Below are positions 53,321 through 62,593 of a stretch of 64,000 nt of DNA, one piece after another (position 1 is the first letter of the stretch; each line of letters begins with the position of its first letter). The position numbers and the translations under genes were made by a program. This DNA is from Clostridium sp. chh4-2 (GTDB taxonomy: Bacteria; Bacillota; Clostridia; Lachnospirales; Lachnospiraceae). The DNA lies in NCBI RefSeq assembly GCF_002899675.1, contig NZ_PKUU01000010.1, forward strand, positions 124,001 to 188,000. The letters are read 5' to 3'. The notes under the pieces were generated by a model. That model ran no database searches. It saw only the letters and a program-made list of their open reading frames with translations, and had not been told where the DNA came from.

Positions 53321-54484
53321 TTACCGGTTTTTATCCGTATTATTTTCCAAGGCAGAATAATGCTCTTGCTTTTTTGAATACATTTGTTTATCAGCCTTGC
53401 GGTAAGTGCTGTGAAGATCATCGTCTTCCTGTTCATTGTAAATGGCATATCCCCAGGAAAAACTCAGATCAGGGGAGAAGGTCAGTTTGTAGAATTCTTC
53501 TTTCAGCCGTGCCATCAAATTCTCTATCTTACTCTCATCCGCGCCGGGAACCCAAATGACAAATTCATCTCCGCCGATCCGGTACATGACAGCTTCTTTC
53601 GTTTTCAGATTTTCAAATGCCTGGGAAATGCAGGTGATATATTGATCCCCTTTTTCATGCCCGTAAGTATCATTTACCTTTTTCAGACTGTTTAAGTCAA
53701 TGGCTATAATTCCCATCCCGTGTTCCCGTCTCATAGCTATTAGATTGGCCATGTCGATCTGATAGGCGTTTCTGTTCTTTAACTGGGTTAAATAGTCCGT
53801 ATTGGCCATATCGCGGTAAAATGGATTGGAGATATGGCGGAACAGAGCTCTGGAAATCAGGCTGGCAATCAAACTGAACAGCAGGATAAACCAAGGAAGG
53901 AGAAGCCTTAAATTGCGGTAGGTCATATATTGATGCTCCGCTTCAAATTCAATGCCGATCACGCCGATTACATCTGCATCATCATAGATGGGGAGATAAG
54001 TGATGAAGATTTTGCCCCATTCGGTATCCTTGATTTTATCGGGAAGCACCTTTTCTCCGCTTAAAGCCCTCTGCATATCCGGGTATATCTCACTTTCTAT
54101 CAGATCGCCCGGATAGCGGAAACTAGGATTATCAGAATTTAAGCCGTCAATTACATAGATGAATTCGCCGTTTGAATTCTGTTTGGCGGTATATAAGTAC
54201 ATGACTCCCGTAACTTCTTTTACCTGGCGGAAAAGGTCATGCATCTCTATGTATTCCGGATTATTAATATCTTCGCGGGCGGATATATTATCGAAAGTCG
54301 TGGTATCCAGGAATTCATCTATATAGGAATAGATGGACTCTACCTGATCATTTAAACTTTTTAATGTATCTCTGTAAGTAATCTGATACTGAAAGATAAA
54401 GATGGAAAAAGTTAAAGCCGCCACGATCGCGGCGGTAAAAATTGATACCTGAAAATCAACGCGTTTCCAAAAGGTATTTTTCAT
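53321..54484 (-). CDS. Membrane GGDEF diguanylate cyclase with extracellular sensor
   Basis: A 387-aa protein with a membrane helix (about 10-32), a Cache-like outer domain (about 35-170; LFRQVKEVTGVMYLYTAKQN, IGVIGIEFEAEHQYMTY), a second helix (about 178-205) and a GGDEF domain (about 225-380). The active site is intact: YRIGGDEFVIW, and TDYLTQLKNRNAYQIDM. No RxxD inhibitory site is visible just before it. It should make cyclic di-GMP in response to an outside ligand. Twelve bases separate it from the LacI gene, so they may share a transcript. Confidence 0.88.
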   Translation of the reverse strand: MKNTFWKRVDFQVSIFTAAIVAALTFSIFIFQYQITYRDTLKSLNDQVESIYSYIDEFLDTTTFDNISAREDINNPEYIEMHDLFRQVKEVTGVMYLYTAKQNSNGEFIYVIDGLNSDNPSFRYPGDLIESEIYPDMQRALSGEKVLPDKIKDTEWGKIFITYLPIYDDADVIGVIGIEFEAEHQYMTYRNLRLLLPWFILLFSLIASLISRALFRHISNPFYRDMANTDYLTQLKNRNAYQIDMANLIAMRREHGMGIIAIDLNSLKKVNDTYGHEKGDQYITCISQAFENLKTKEAVMYRIGGDEFVIWVPGADESKIENLMARLKEEFYKLTFSPDLSFSWGYAIYNEQEDDDLHSTYRKADKQMYSKKQEHYSALENNTDKNR

Positions 54485-54687
54485 GAGAAGTTCCTTTTAC
54501 TAATATTGTAAACTAAAATATAGGGTATATAGGTATCATATAATGGAAAAGAAAAAAGGTCAATAAATAAACGTAATGCAAAAACCGAACGGACTGCCGG
54601 GGCCGCGGACAGTAACGCTTGATGGAAGATAAGAAAGATGGTAAACTATTACTCAGAAAAACTATAATCGGACAACGGAGGAGGATA

Positions 54688-55188
54688 ATGAAAAAGAACT
54701 TAAAGTTTCTAATTGCCGGCATCATAACATTTCTTCTTATTATTGTAGTAGTGGCGGCGGTTTTAATTGGCAAGCTGATCACTTTTAAGAAGGAACCGGT
54801 CACTTTTGAACAGTTTGGGAAGTATGCATCCGAGCAGGGATATGTCTTTGAGGATGAAACAAGCCAAATGCCAGAAGGTTTCGGAAAGTATGGAGAGGCC
54901 TATAAAGAGGACGGAGATCAGGAACTGGTAATTTCATTCAGTGAGTGCTCTGACGTGGCTTCAGCAGTTAAACTTTATAACAAAACTCAATATATGATTA
55001 CAGAAGATTACAAAGGGGCAGTGTCCAGCAATAAGAATATAAATCTGAAAAACTTTTCCAAATATGAGCAGACCAGCGGAGGAATCTATGCAGCCGCTGT
55101 GAGAATTGACAATACGGTGCTGTTTGTCAAGGCCGGCTCTGAAGGTAAAAAAGAGCTTCAGGAGTTTATAGAAGGTTTGGGATATTAA
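54688..55188 (+). CDS. Unknown membrane-anchored protein
   Basis: A 166-aa protein from ATG 54688 (CGGAGGAGG upstream). One N-terminal helix (about 6-29) then a small mixed domain: VTFEQFGKYASEQGYVFED, GDQELVISFSECSDVASAVK and GIYAAAVRIDNTVLFVKAGS. No family recognised. It is followed after 17 bases by the phosphatase gene. The 203 bases before it hold no gene. Confidence 0.7.
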   Translation: MKKNLKFLIAGIITFLLIIVVVAAVLIGKLITFKKEPVTFEQFGKYASEQGYVFEDETSQMPEGFGKYGEAYKEDGDQELVISFSECSDVASAVKLYNKTQYMITEDYKGAVSSNKNINLKNFSKYEQTSGGIYAAAVRIDNTVLFVKAGSEGKKELQEFIEGLGY

Positions 55189-55205
55189 AGATAGAGAGGC
55201 AAAAA

Positions 55206-56015
55206 ATGGCTGAGAGAATTAGTTTAGAAAAGTTACTTAATACAAGGGATCTGGCAGGATACCGGACATCTGACGGAAAAACAATCCGTCCCAAATGCCT
55301 GATCCGAAGCGGAGCATTGGCAGGAATGAGCGAAAAAGATAAAGAGATCTTATATGGGGAATATGGCGTCCGCACAGTCATCGACCTGCGTACCGGTTTG
55401 GAGGCCGCCGAAAAACCAGATCCGGAGGTGCCGGGAGTGAAGAACGTATTCAATCCGATTCTGGATGAAGAAACAGCGGGTTTCACCCATGAAAATGAAG
55501 ACGGAGAAGGCGTGGATATGCTGGAAGGATTTTTAAAACATGCGAAATCCTTAAACGGCCATCCGGAAATCTATATCAACCGCCTTTATGAAAATCTGGT
55601 GATAAATGAACAGGCCATGAAACGCTACGGAGCCTTTTTAAATCAGGTTTTGGAAGCGGAGCCGGGCGCTGTTTTATGGCACTGCAGCGCAGGAAAAGAC
55701 AGAGCCGGCATGGCATCCGCATTTTTACTGACCGCTTTGGATGTGGACCGGGAAACGGTGATCAGCGATTTTACGGCATCCAATGAATTTCTCCAAAAGG
55801 AAACCGACGGAATGACCGCTCTGGTGCGTTCCAGAACATCGGACCCCAACCTGGAAAAATGCGCTGAAATCCTGTGCCAGGTTCATGAATCCTATATCCG
55901 CGGGGCGTTCAGGATCATCGAAGACCGGTTTGGAGGCATGGACAGCTATTTGGAAAATCAGCTGAACTTTTCAAGGGAAAAGAGAGACAGGCTGAAGGAA
56001 CGGTTCTGTATATAA
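55206..56015 (+). CDS. Tyrosine/serine protein phosphatase (Y_phosphatase3 type)
   Basis: A 269-aa cysteine phosphatase. The P-loop HCSAGKDRAG carries the nucleophile C160 and conserved Arg; NTRDLAGYRTSDGKTIRPKC and TVIDLRTGLEA are the N-terminal signature of the bacterial LipA/PtpB-like family. The Lys and Asp in GKDRAG are typical of the triple-specificity group acting on phosphotyrosine and phosphoinositides. Substrate unknown. Confidence 0.9.
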   Translation: MAERISLEKLLNTRDLAGYRTSDGKTIRPKCLIRSGALAGMSEKDKEILYGEYGVRTVIDLRTGLEAAEKPDPEVPGVKNVFNPILDEETAGFTHENEDGEGVDMLEGFLKHAKSLNGHPEIYINRLYENLVINEQAMKRYGAFLNQVLEAEPGAVLWHCSAGKDRAGMASAFLLTALDVDRETVISDFTASNEFLQKETDGMTALVRSRTSDPNLEKCAEILCQVHESYIRGAFRIIEDRFGGMDSYLENQLNFSREKRDRLKERFCI

Positions 56016-56039
56016 AGAGATTTTCCCGGCTTATTGAAA

Positions 56040-56930
56040 TCACAATTGATACTTCCTGATTAATTCCATCAGGAAGAGATGGGCGTCTGTCAGCTCCAGG
56101 TTTTTGCGCCAGATCAGGGCGGTGATTCTGTATATTTGTGGAGAAAGGGAATAAAAAGCCAATTCTCTGTTGATAACGTGCCGGACGGGCAGGAATGCTG
56201 CGCCCATGCCGCCGTTTATCAGGTTTCGGATCATATCGGCCTGATTTAAGCTGAAACCGGACTGGGGCTGTTGAGGCAGATCTTTAAAGAAGCTGTCCAC
56301 CAGGTAGCGGATGCAGTTTCCTTTTTTCTGAAGGATAAAGTCTCCGCTTTCCAGGATGCCGGAAATTTGGGCTGCTGTCAGGGCTTCATTCCGGGAATGA
56401 CGGCTGCAGTACGGGTGGGTGGAAGGGAGTACGAAAACGATCTCTTCTTTATCTAATATATCACTGTGGCCGGAAAAATGCCGGACAGAATGAGTGGTGA
56501 CCAAAGCCATATCAAAACTTCCGTCCATAACGGAACGCTCAATATTGGACAAGTTGGAATCCAGAATCTCGACTTCTGTATGGGGAAAATGTTCCCGGAA
56601 CAGAGGGAGGATGGAATAAAGCGTCTGAAGCGTTTTGGCGGAAGTGCTTCCTATGGTGATCAGCTGCATCTGCGACACCTGCTGTATATTTTTATATGCA
56701 GCTTTTTTTAATTCCAACACCTTTTTTGCATATCTGACGTATAATTCCCCCATGGGAGTCGGAAGGATTTCTGACTGCTTACGGATGAACAGGGCTGCGC
56801 CCATCTCTTTTTCCAGCTTGCTCAGATACTGGCTGAGGGAAGATTGGGAGACATAGAGTTCTTTAGCAGCCTTTGTAATATTTCTTTGCTTATCTATTTC
56901 CACAATATATTCTAAATATCTGGTATCCAT
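56040..56930 (-). CDS. LysR-family regulator, second of a tandem pair
   Basis: A 296-aa LysR protein from ATG 56930 (GAGGTAATT upstream; the longer frame to 57059 overlaps the next gene). HTH: ITKAAKELYVSQSSLSQYLS. Effector domain with TIGSTSAKTLQTLYSILPLF and VLPSTHPYC. Seventeen bases downstream of a related LysR gene on the same strand; the DNA-binding domains are clearly alike, so the pair arose by duplication. Confidence 0.87.
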   Translation of the reverse strand: MDTRYLEYIVEIDKQRNITKAAKELYVSQSSLSQYLSKLEKEMGAALFIRKQSEILPTPMGELYVRYAKKVLELKKAAYKNIQQVSQMQLITIGSTSAKTLQTLYSILPLFREHFPHTEVEILDSNLSNIERSVMDGSFDMALVTTHSVRHFSGHSDILDKEEIVFVLPSTHPYCSRHSRNEALTAAQISGILESGDFILQKKGNCIRYLVDSFFKDLPQQPQSGFSLNQADMIRNLINGGMGAAFLPVRHVINRELAFYSLSPQIYRITALIWRKNLELTDAHLFLMELIRKYQL

Positions 56931-56947
56931 AATTACCTCATCAACGT

Positions 56948-57877
56948 TTAATTTTGCAAAAGGCCGGAAAGAGACGGTTGAAACATGGGATAATGCGTTT
57001 GAATCAGTGTCAGCATCATCTGTTCGCCCGGGGTCAGCGGACGGGACTGCTGATAACATAATAAATTAAGCCGGTAAGCTCTCGGTTTTAACTGATAATA
57101 GCGGATATCCGGGCTTAAAAAGGCACAGCTGGCCGGAAGCATGGTGATTCCAAAGTTTTTAGAGACCATAACGGCCGCATGGTTCATATGTTTGATCCGG
57201 CAGGTGGAAGCCGGGAAATAATTGGTCTGCCGGAACATCTGCTCTTCGATCCGCCGCACATTGGAGTTTTCCGCTGCCAGTATGAAGTGATTATCCGCAA
57301 AGTGTCTGACGAATTCTTCCGGAGCGATGGTGTGATCAGGATTGGGGAGGCGGCAAAATGGGTGGTTTGCCGGAACGGCCAGCAGAATATCCTCTTTTCC
57401 CAGGATCTGACTGAAGCCGGGCAGCCCATTGGGCGAAATATCGGCTAAAAGCGCGATATCCGCCTTTCCTTCCGTTACCATTTTTTTGATTTGGGAGTGA
57501 TTTTCTTCTGAAAATTCCAGCGTGCAGTTGGGAAACTCCTTTTTAAAGATGGGGAGTATATGGCAAAACAGTTTAACAGACCATGAAATTGAAGCCACAA
57601 GGCGTATATGTTCTGACTGCATCAGCAGAGACGCTTCCTGTTTGAACGCTTGCTGCATCGTGCGGATATCGCGGCAGGCGGCCAGATAGATCTTGCCTGA
57701 CGGAGTCGGGTAAAGCTCCCCGTCATGTTTTAAAAAGAGAGCGGTTCCCAGTTCCTCTTCCAGTTTGGAAAGATACTGGCTTAATGTGGGCTGGGATATG
57801 GACAATGCCTTTGCCGCCCGGGTAATGCTTTTATACTGATCAATCGCGAGAACATAATTCAGATATTTAATATCCAA
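56948..57877 (-). CDS. LysR-family regulator, divergent from the UxuA-like operon
   Basis: A 309-aa LysR protein from TTG 57877, where the conserved start (LDIKYLNYVLAIDQYKSITR) aligns with the sister gene and AGGCAGG precedes; the ATG at 58006 would extend across the promoter. HTH: ITRAAKALSISQPTLSQYLS. Ends in FQPSLSGLLQN. It faces the UxuA-like gene across 186 bases containing an inverted repeat at the promoter and is its likely regulator. Confidence 0.86.
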   Translation of the reverse strand: MDIKYLNYVLAIDQYKSITRAAKALSISQPTLSQYLSKLEEELGTALFLKHDGELYPTPSGKIYLAACRDIRTMQQAFKQEASLLMQSEHIRLVASISWSVKLFCHILPIFKKEFPNCTLEFSEENHSQIKKMVTEGKADIALLADISPNGLPGFSQILGKEDILLAVPANHPFCRLPNPDHTIAPEEFVRHFADNHFILAAENSNVRRIEEQMFRQTNYFPASTCRIKHMNHAAVMVSKNFGITMLPASCAFLSPDIRYYQLKPRAYRLNLLCYQQSRPLTPGEQMMLTLIQTHYPMFQPSLSGLLQN

Positions 57878-57934
57878 TGGGTTACCTGCCTTTCGGATAT
57901 AAGTATTTGCTATAAAATTTATAGGTCCTGTGAA

Positions 57935-57964
57935 TTGGTCATAATGATGACCTGATATTATAAT
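57935..57964 (+). promoter_or_regulatory. Promoter and operator of the UxuA-like operon
   Basis: -10 TATAAT (57959-57964) with a poor -35 TTGGTC (57935-57940, spacer 18). An inverted repeat GGTCAT-N4-ATGACC (57937-57952) overlaps the -35, fitting control by the divergent LysR protein. Confidence 0.5.
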
Positions 57965-58063
57965 TAATACATAAGGATGTACGAAATAAACAAAATACCA
58001 GTTCATTATATCATATCAAAAAGGGGTATGAAAGAAGTATTTAAGGGGCAGAAGGAGGCAGAT

Positions 58064-59053
58064 ATGCTGGGAAGCAAAATGCGCACGCAGATGAAGGTGG
58101 TATCCGATTATACGGATGAACAGCTGCGTTTTATCAAACAAATAGGTGTGGATCATGTATTTGTGATGTTTAAGAATGAACACACGGACTACGATTCCGT
58201 GATGAAGTTTATGGAGAGACTGCGAAAGGTTGGGCTCACGGTGACGGATGCGGGAAATACGGATATCTATAAGAATCCTTTGATTCATCTGGGCCTTCCC
58301 GGCAGGGACGAGGCCATTGAACGGTATAATGCGTTCACCCGGGTCTTATCAAAAGCCGGTATTCCGGTAACTTACATGACATGGGAGCCGAATAAAGTAT
58401 TAACCAGCCGCATTGACGTCGGAACTTATACGAGACAGGCTCCGGCCAGGATTGTGGACATCGGGGAATTGGAAAAGAGGCCGTACAGCCATGGTAGACT
58501 TTTTACAAAGGAAGAAATCTGGGATAATTTTAAATACTGGCTGGATCGGGTACTCCCGGTGTGCGAGGAGGAAAATGTAAAAATAGCGCTTCATCCCAAC
58601 GATCCGCCGGTGGACTGCCTGCTGGGCATTTCCAACCTGATTACATCGGCCGCTGATTATAAGCGTGCATTTGAACTGGCGGGCAACAGCCCGTATCTGG
58701 GGATGAAGATGTGTATGGGATGCTGGCTGGAGGCCGGGGATGCATTTGGAAACCTGCTGGAGGATATTAAATACTTTATTGAGCAGGACAAGGTGCTGAT
58801 CGTGCATTTCCGCAATGTGAGCGGAACCATGCCGTATTTTGAGGAGACATTGCTGGAAGACGGGTACATGAATATGTATGAGGCCATGAAACAGCTGGTG
58901 CGTTGTGATTACCAAGGGGTGATTCATGTGGATCACGCTCCCCGTATGACAAATGAATGCGGAGGAATGAATGCTTCTTTCGCATATTGTACCGGATATA
59001 TGAAGGCGCTTTTAAATTGTGCAATACAAGAGATCAATAAGGAGGAAAGGTAA
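58064..59053 (+). CDS. Mannonate dehydratase (UxuA)-like protein
   Basis: A 329-aa TIM-barrel protein of the UxuA/xylose-isomerase-like superfamily. ALHPNDPP corresponds to the IHPDDPP metal region of UxuA; KMCMGCWLEAGD, VHFRNVSG and IHVDHAPRM fit other metal or substrate positions. It is shorter and diverged from true mannonate dehydratases, so the substrate may be another sugar acid. ATG 58064 has AAGGAGG upstream. Its stop overlaps the next start (TAATG), tying it to a peptide-type ABC importer. Confidence 0.7.
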   Translation: MLGSKMRTQMKVVSDYTDEQLRFIKQIGVDHVFVMFKNEHTDYDSVMKFMERLRKVGLTVTDAGNTDIYKNPLIHLGLPGRDEAIERYNAFTRVLSKAGIPVTYMTWEPNKVLTSRIDVGTYTRQAPARIVDIGELEKRPYSHGRLFTKEEIWDNFKYWLDRVLPVCEEENVKIALHPNDPPVDCLLGISNLITSAADYKRAFELAGNSPYLGMKMCMGCWLEAGDAFGNLLEDIKYFIEQDKVLIVHFRNVSGTMPYFEETLLEDGYMNMYEAMKQLVRCDYQGVIHVDHAPRMTNECGGMNASFAYCTGYMKALLNCAIQEINKEER

Positions 59054-60690
59054 TGAAAAAAACGGGAAGGTTACTGGCAGCGGCATTGGGGATTATGCTG
59101 GCAGCAGGAAGTTTGGGAGGATGCAGCAAAAAGGCGGAACCGGCGCCGGCTACAAAGGCAGAGGCGGCTTCGGCGGATTCATCAAACCAGGCTTCATCAG
59201 AAAAACAAACCTCAGAGGAACAGACAACGGCGGAAACAAAAGAAGGTAAGGGAGGATCTGTGGTTATCGCCATCGGCACCCCTCAGCAGACCTTTTTCAT
59301 GCCTCAGTCTTCTTCTACAGGCGACCGGTTTGGCGTACAGCCGATTCTGGAACCCTTGGGAAGGGTGGATTCCAAGGGAGATTATTCGCCTTGGCTGGCA
59401 GAAGAGTTTATTGTGGACGACGATGCGCTGACATTTACGATTAAATTGAGAAAAGACGTGTATTTCCAGGACGGATCAATCTGTGATGCGGATGCAGTGG
59501 TATGGAATATTGAACAGTATATCCAGAACGGAAAAGCCAGTGAGATCGGTTCTCCTAAATCGGTGGAAAAAACGGATGACCTGACCGTGGTGATCCAGTA
59601 TGACAAATGGGCGAATGACTGGGAAAATGTGATCGGAAACATTTATATCTGTTCTAAAGAAGCATATGAAAAGAACGGTGCGGAATGGTGTAAGATCCAT
59701 GCGGTAGGTACGGGACCATTTGTCCTGGACACCTATGTGGCGGATACGAAAATCACATATAAGAAAAATGAAAACTACCGTATTGAAGGACTTCCAAAAG
59801 TGGATACGCTGGAAATTGACTTTATTAAAGACAACAACACCATCGTTTCCGCACTGCTGAATAAGGAAATAAATGTGGCCATGAAGCTGAATAATGAGCA
59901 GGCCATCAATACCATAACGGCGGCTGGCTTTGAGCGGATCGGTAATAAAAATGCCAACAGCGCCGGCATCAAACATATCATCTGGAACAGCAAGAGCGAT
60001 AAACATCCGATGGGAGATTTAAAGGTGCGTCAGGCAGTCATGCATGCGATTGATTGGGATAATGTGGCAAAAGCCCTGTCAGGCGGTCTGGGAGAAGCGA
60101 CTCCTCTGTTCTGTACCAAGGATTCCTGGGCTTACAATCCGGAAGCGGAATTCTATGAGTATGATCTGGATTTAGCTAAATCAATGCTGGCGGAAGCGGG
60201 ATATCCGGATGGTTTTGAAACCACGATCTATGCTATTTCCAGCAATGTGGATGTTGCCACTGCATTCCAGGCATGTCTGGATCAGATTGGAATCAAAGCG
60301 GAAATCTCTGTTCTGGACAGTTCCGTACTGGCATCCATGCAGAAAGAGGATGATATAGACGGATTTATCGCCGGCAGCGGTGCGGCTCAAATGGATTTTG
60401 TAAATAACTATATCCGCCTGTATTCTTCAGAAGGCATCAAAAACCACGGAATTATGTTGCGCCCGGCAGAATTTGAAGAGCCGTTGTTTGCAGCCAGGGC
60501 GGCGAAGACGGTAGAGGAGAAAAAAGCACAGCTTCAGAAAGCGTCTAAGGCGCTGGTACAGGATTATGTGATGATTACACCTCTTGCGGTTGTCTATTCA
60601 CAGTCTTTCGGAGAGCCGGGATTGAAAGATACCGGAATTTCCGAAGCGGATATGTCACAGTGGACGCCGGAAGCAATGTATTGGGAATAA
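59053..60690 (+). CDS. Dipeptide/oligopeptide-type ABC binding lipoprotein, second system
   Basis: A 545-aa SBP_bac_5 receptor with lipobox LGGC (signal about 1-23) and a Glu/Ala/Thr linker, then PLGRVDSKGDYSPWLAEEFI, FTIKLRKDVYFQDGS, GTGPFVLDTY and VRQAVMHAIDWDNVAKAL. It differs clearly from the receptor at 42179. Following a UxuA-like gene, it may carry glycosides or uronates rather than peptides; cluster C receptors are known to do either. Confidence 0.92.
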   Translation: MKKTGRLLAAALGIMLAAGSLGGCSKKAEPAPATKAEAASADSSNQASSEKQTSEEQTTAETKEGKGGSVVIAIGTPQQTFFMPQSSSTGDRFGVQPILEPLGRVDSKGDYSPWLAEEFIVDDDALTFTIKLRKDVYFQDGSICDADAVVWNIEQYIQNGKASEIGSPKSVEKTDDLTVVIQYDKWANDWENVIGNIYICSKEAYEKNGAEWCKIHAVGTGPFVLDTYVADTKITYKKNENYRIEGLPKVDTLEIDFIKDNNTIVSALLNKEINVAMKLNNEQAINTITAAGFERIGNKNANSAGIKHIIWNSKSDKHPMGDLKVRQAVMHAIDWDNVAKALSGGLGEATPLFCTKDSWAYNPEAEFYEYDLDLAKSMLAEAGYPDGFETTIYAISSNVDVATAFQACLDQIGIKAEISVLDSSVLASMQKEDDIDGFIAGSGAAQMDFVNNYIRLYSSEGIKNHGIMLRPAEFEEPLFAARAAKTVEEKKAQLQKASKALVQDYVMITPLAVVYSQSFGEPGLKDTGISEADMSQWTPEAMYWE

Positions 60691-60760
60691 GGTTAAATGT
60701 TGAACCGGGCGGAAACGTATGTTACCGCCCGGTTATCAGCAGAGAGGAGAAGGTTTATTT

Positions 60761-61705
60761 ATGGGATCTTATATTGCAAAACGAACGGGACAGATGATCT
60801 TAATTATATTTCTGATATCCATTTTTATCTTTATGCTGGTTTCTTTGATTCCGGGCGATCCGGTGTATGCGATGCTGGGTGAGGAGGTTTCACCGGAGGA
60901 ATACCAGAGAGTATATCTGGAACTTGGGCTAGATAAGCCGGTTATCATGCGGTATTTCAACTGGCTGTTTAATGCGCTCAGAGGGAACCTGGGCATGTCC
61001 ACGCAGTTTCATAAAAACACCATCGATGTGCTGGCAGAACGCATTCCCATCACTTTGTTTTTATCCTTTGCGGCATTTTTAATCAGTATTCCTTTGGGCG
61101 TGTTTTTCGGGGTTGTCAGCGCGGTAAAAAGGGGAAAAGCGGCGGATATGGTTGTTACTTTATTAGCCAACATCACCGCCTGCCTTCCTCAGTTCTGGAT
61201 CGGCCTTTTGGTAATGTACCTGTTTTCCATGAAACTGGGCTGGCTCCCGTCTTACGGCTTCACCTGGCCTTGGGAGGATTTTTCCACCAGCATGAAGCAG
61301 CTGGTTATGCCGCTGTTCTGCCTGGCTCTTGGCGGTATCGCAACGGTAACAAGACAGACCCGTTCCAGCATGCTGGAAGTCATCCGCCAGGATTATGTGA
61401 GGACGGCCCGTTCCAAAGGACTGACCGAGAAAAAAGTAATCTTTATCCATGCGTTGAAAAATGGCCTGATCCCGGTTATCACCATCCTGGGCATGAGGCT
61501 GGGCGCCATGCTTGGCGGTTCCATGTTTGTGGAGTCGGTGTTCTCCATTCCGGGTATGGGCTCCCTGTTTGTAAAAGCCATTACCTCCCGTGATATCCCG
61601 GTTGTACAGGCCTGCGTGCTGGTGACTGCGCTGGTTGCGTGTACGGTCAATCTGATCACCGATATCCTTTATGCAGTGGTTGACCCGCGGATCCGTTTGG
61701 AATAA
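60761..61705 (+). CDS. ABC transporter permease, DppB type, second system
   Basis: A 314-aa six-helix permease from ATG 60761 (GAGAGGAGAAGG upstream). It starts MGSYIAKRTGQMILIIFLIS, has GNLGMSTQFHKNTIDVLAER, and the EAA loop YVRTARSKGLTEKKVIFIHA, ending VDPRIRLE. Partner of the next permease. Confidence 0.94.
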   Translation: MGSYIAKRTGQMILIIFLISIFIFMLVSLIPGDPVYAMLGEEVSPEEYQRVYLELGLDKPVIMRYFNWLFNALRGNLGMSTQFHKNTIDVLAERIPITLFLSFAAFLISIPLGVFFGVVSAVKRGKAADMVVTLLANITACLPQFWIGLLVMYLFSMKLGWLPSYGFTWPWEDFSTSMKQLVMPLFCLALGGIATVTRQTRSSMLEVIRQDYVRTARSKGLTEKKVIFIHALKNGLIPVITILGMRLGAMLGGSMFVESVFSIPGMGSLFVKAITSRDIPVVQACVLVTALVACTVNLITDILYAVVDPRIRLE

Positions 61706-61726
61706 GGGGCAGAATAGGAGGAAACG

Positions 61727-62578
61727 ATGATGAATACAAAACTCAGGAAGTTTTTTGGAGCCATGTTCTCCAGAAAGATAGTTATTTTCGCATTTGTGGT
61801 GGTGGTGTTGTTTATCTTCACCGCACTGTTTGCCCCGTTAATCGCCCCTTATGATCCCAACTTTGCGGACTTTGCGGCATATCTTGCAAAGCCGTCGGGG
61901 GCTCATCTGCTGGGTACGGATTCTTACGGGCGTGACGTAATGAGCCGGATTATCTTCGGCGCCCGCGTCAGTCTGATTATCGGCGTGCTGGCGGTTATCA
62001 TCGCCTGCGCCATCGGAACCTTTCTCGGAATGGTGGCCGGATACTTTGGCGGAATCGTGGATGATGTAATTAACCGTATGACCGAGGCAATCCGCGCGAT
62101 CCCTCAGGTAGTGCTTGCTATGGCATTGACGGCAGTGTTCGGAAGCGGAATCAAAAACCTGGCCATTATCCTGGGAGTATCGTCCATGGCCGGTTATGTG
62201 CGCATGATGAGGGGGCAGGTGCTTTCCATCAAACAGTCGGATTATATCATGGCCGGAAAGCTGCAGGGAAACAGCAACTTCCAGCTGATGTTTAAACATA
62301 TCCTGCCCAACAGCATTTCCCCGATCATCGTAATGATGACCCAGCAGGTAGGAACGACGATCCTGTCGGAAGCGGGCCTGAGCTTTTTAGGGCTTGGAAT
62401 CAGCGCGCCGACGGCATCCTGGGGAAGCATGGTGAGCGAGGGACGCCTGTTCCTGCTCCAGAGCCCGGCCTTTGCGCTGGCGCCCGGAATCTGCGTGGCA
62501 ATACTTGTTATCTGCCTGAACATGCTTGGTGACGGAGTGCGTGACGCACTGGATCCAAGGCTCAGAGGCGAGATCTAA
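61727..62578 (+). CDS. ABC transporter permease, DppC type, second system
   Basis: A 283-aa permease. N-terminal OppC_N helix, HLLGTDSYGRDVMSRIIFGA, EAA loop YIMAGKLQGNSNFQLMFKHI (with LQG instead of the usual A-xG), and AGLSFLGLGISAPTASWGSM. Ribosome site AGGAGG before ATG 61727; an adjacent ATG at 61730 is possible. Confidence 0.94.
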   Translation: MMNTKLRKFFGAMFSRKIVIFAFVVVVLFIFTALFAPLIAPYDPNFADFAAYLAKPSGAHLLGTDSYGRDVMSRIIFGARVSLIIGVLAVIIACAIGTFLGMVAGYFGGIVDDVINRMTEAIRAIPQVVLAMALTAVFGSGIKNLAIILGVSSMAGYVRMMRGQVLSIKQSDYIMAGKLQGNSNFQLMFKHILPNSISPIIVMMTQQVGTTILSEAGLSFLGLGISAPTASWGSMVSEGRLFLLQSPAFALAPGICVAILVICLNMLGDGVRDALDPRLRGEI

Positions 62579-62593
62579 AAGGAGGAAGAGGGA

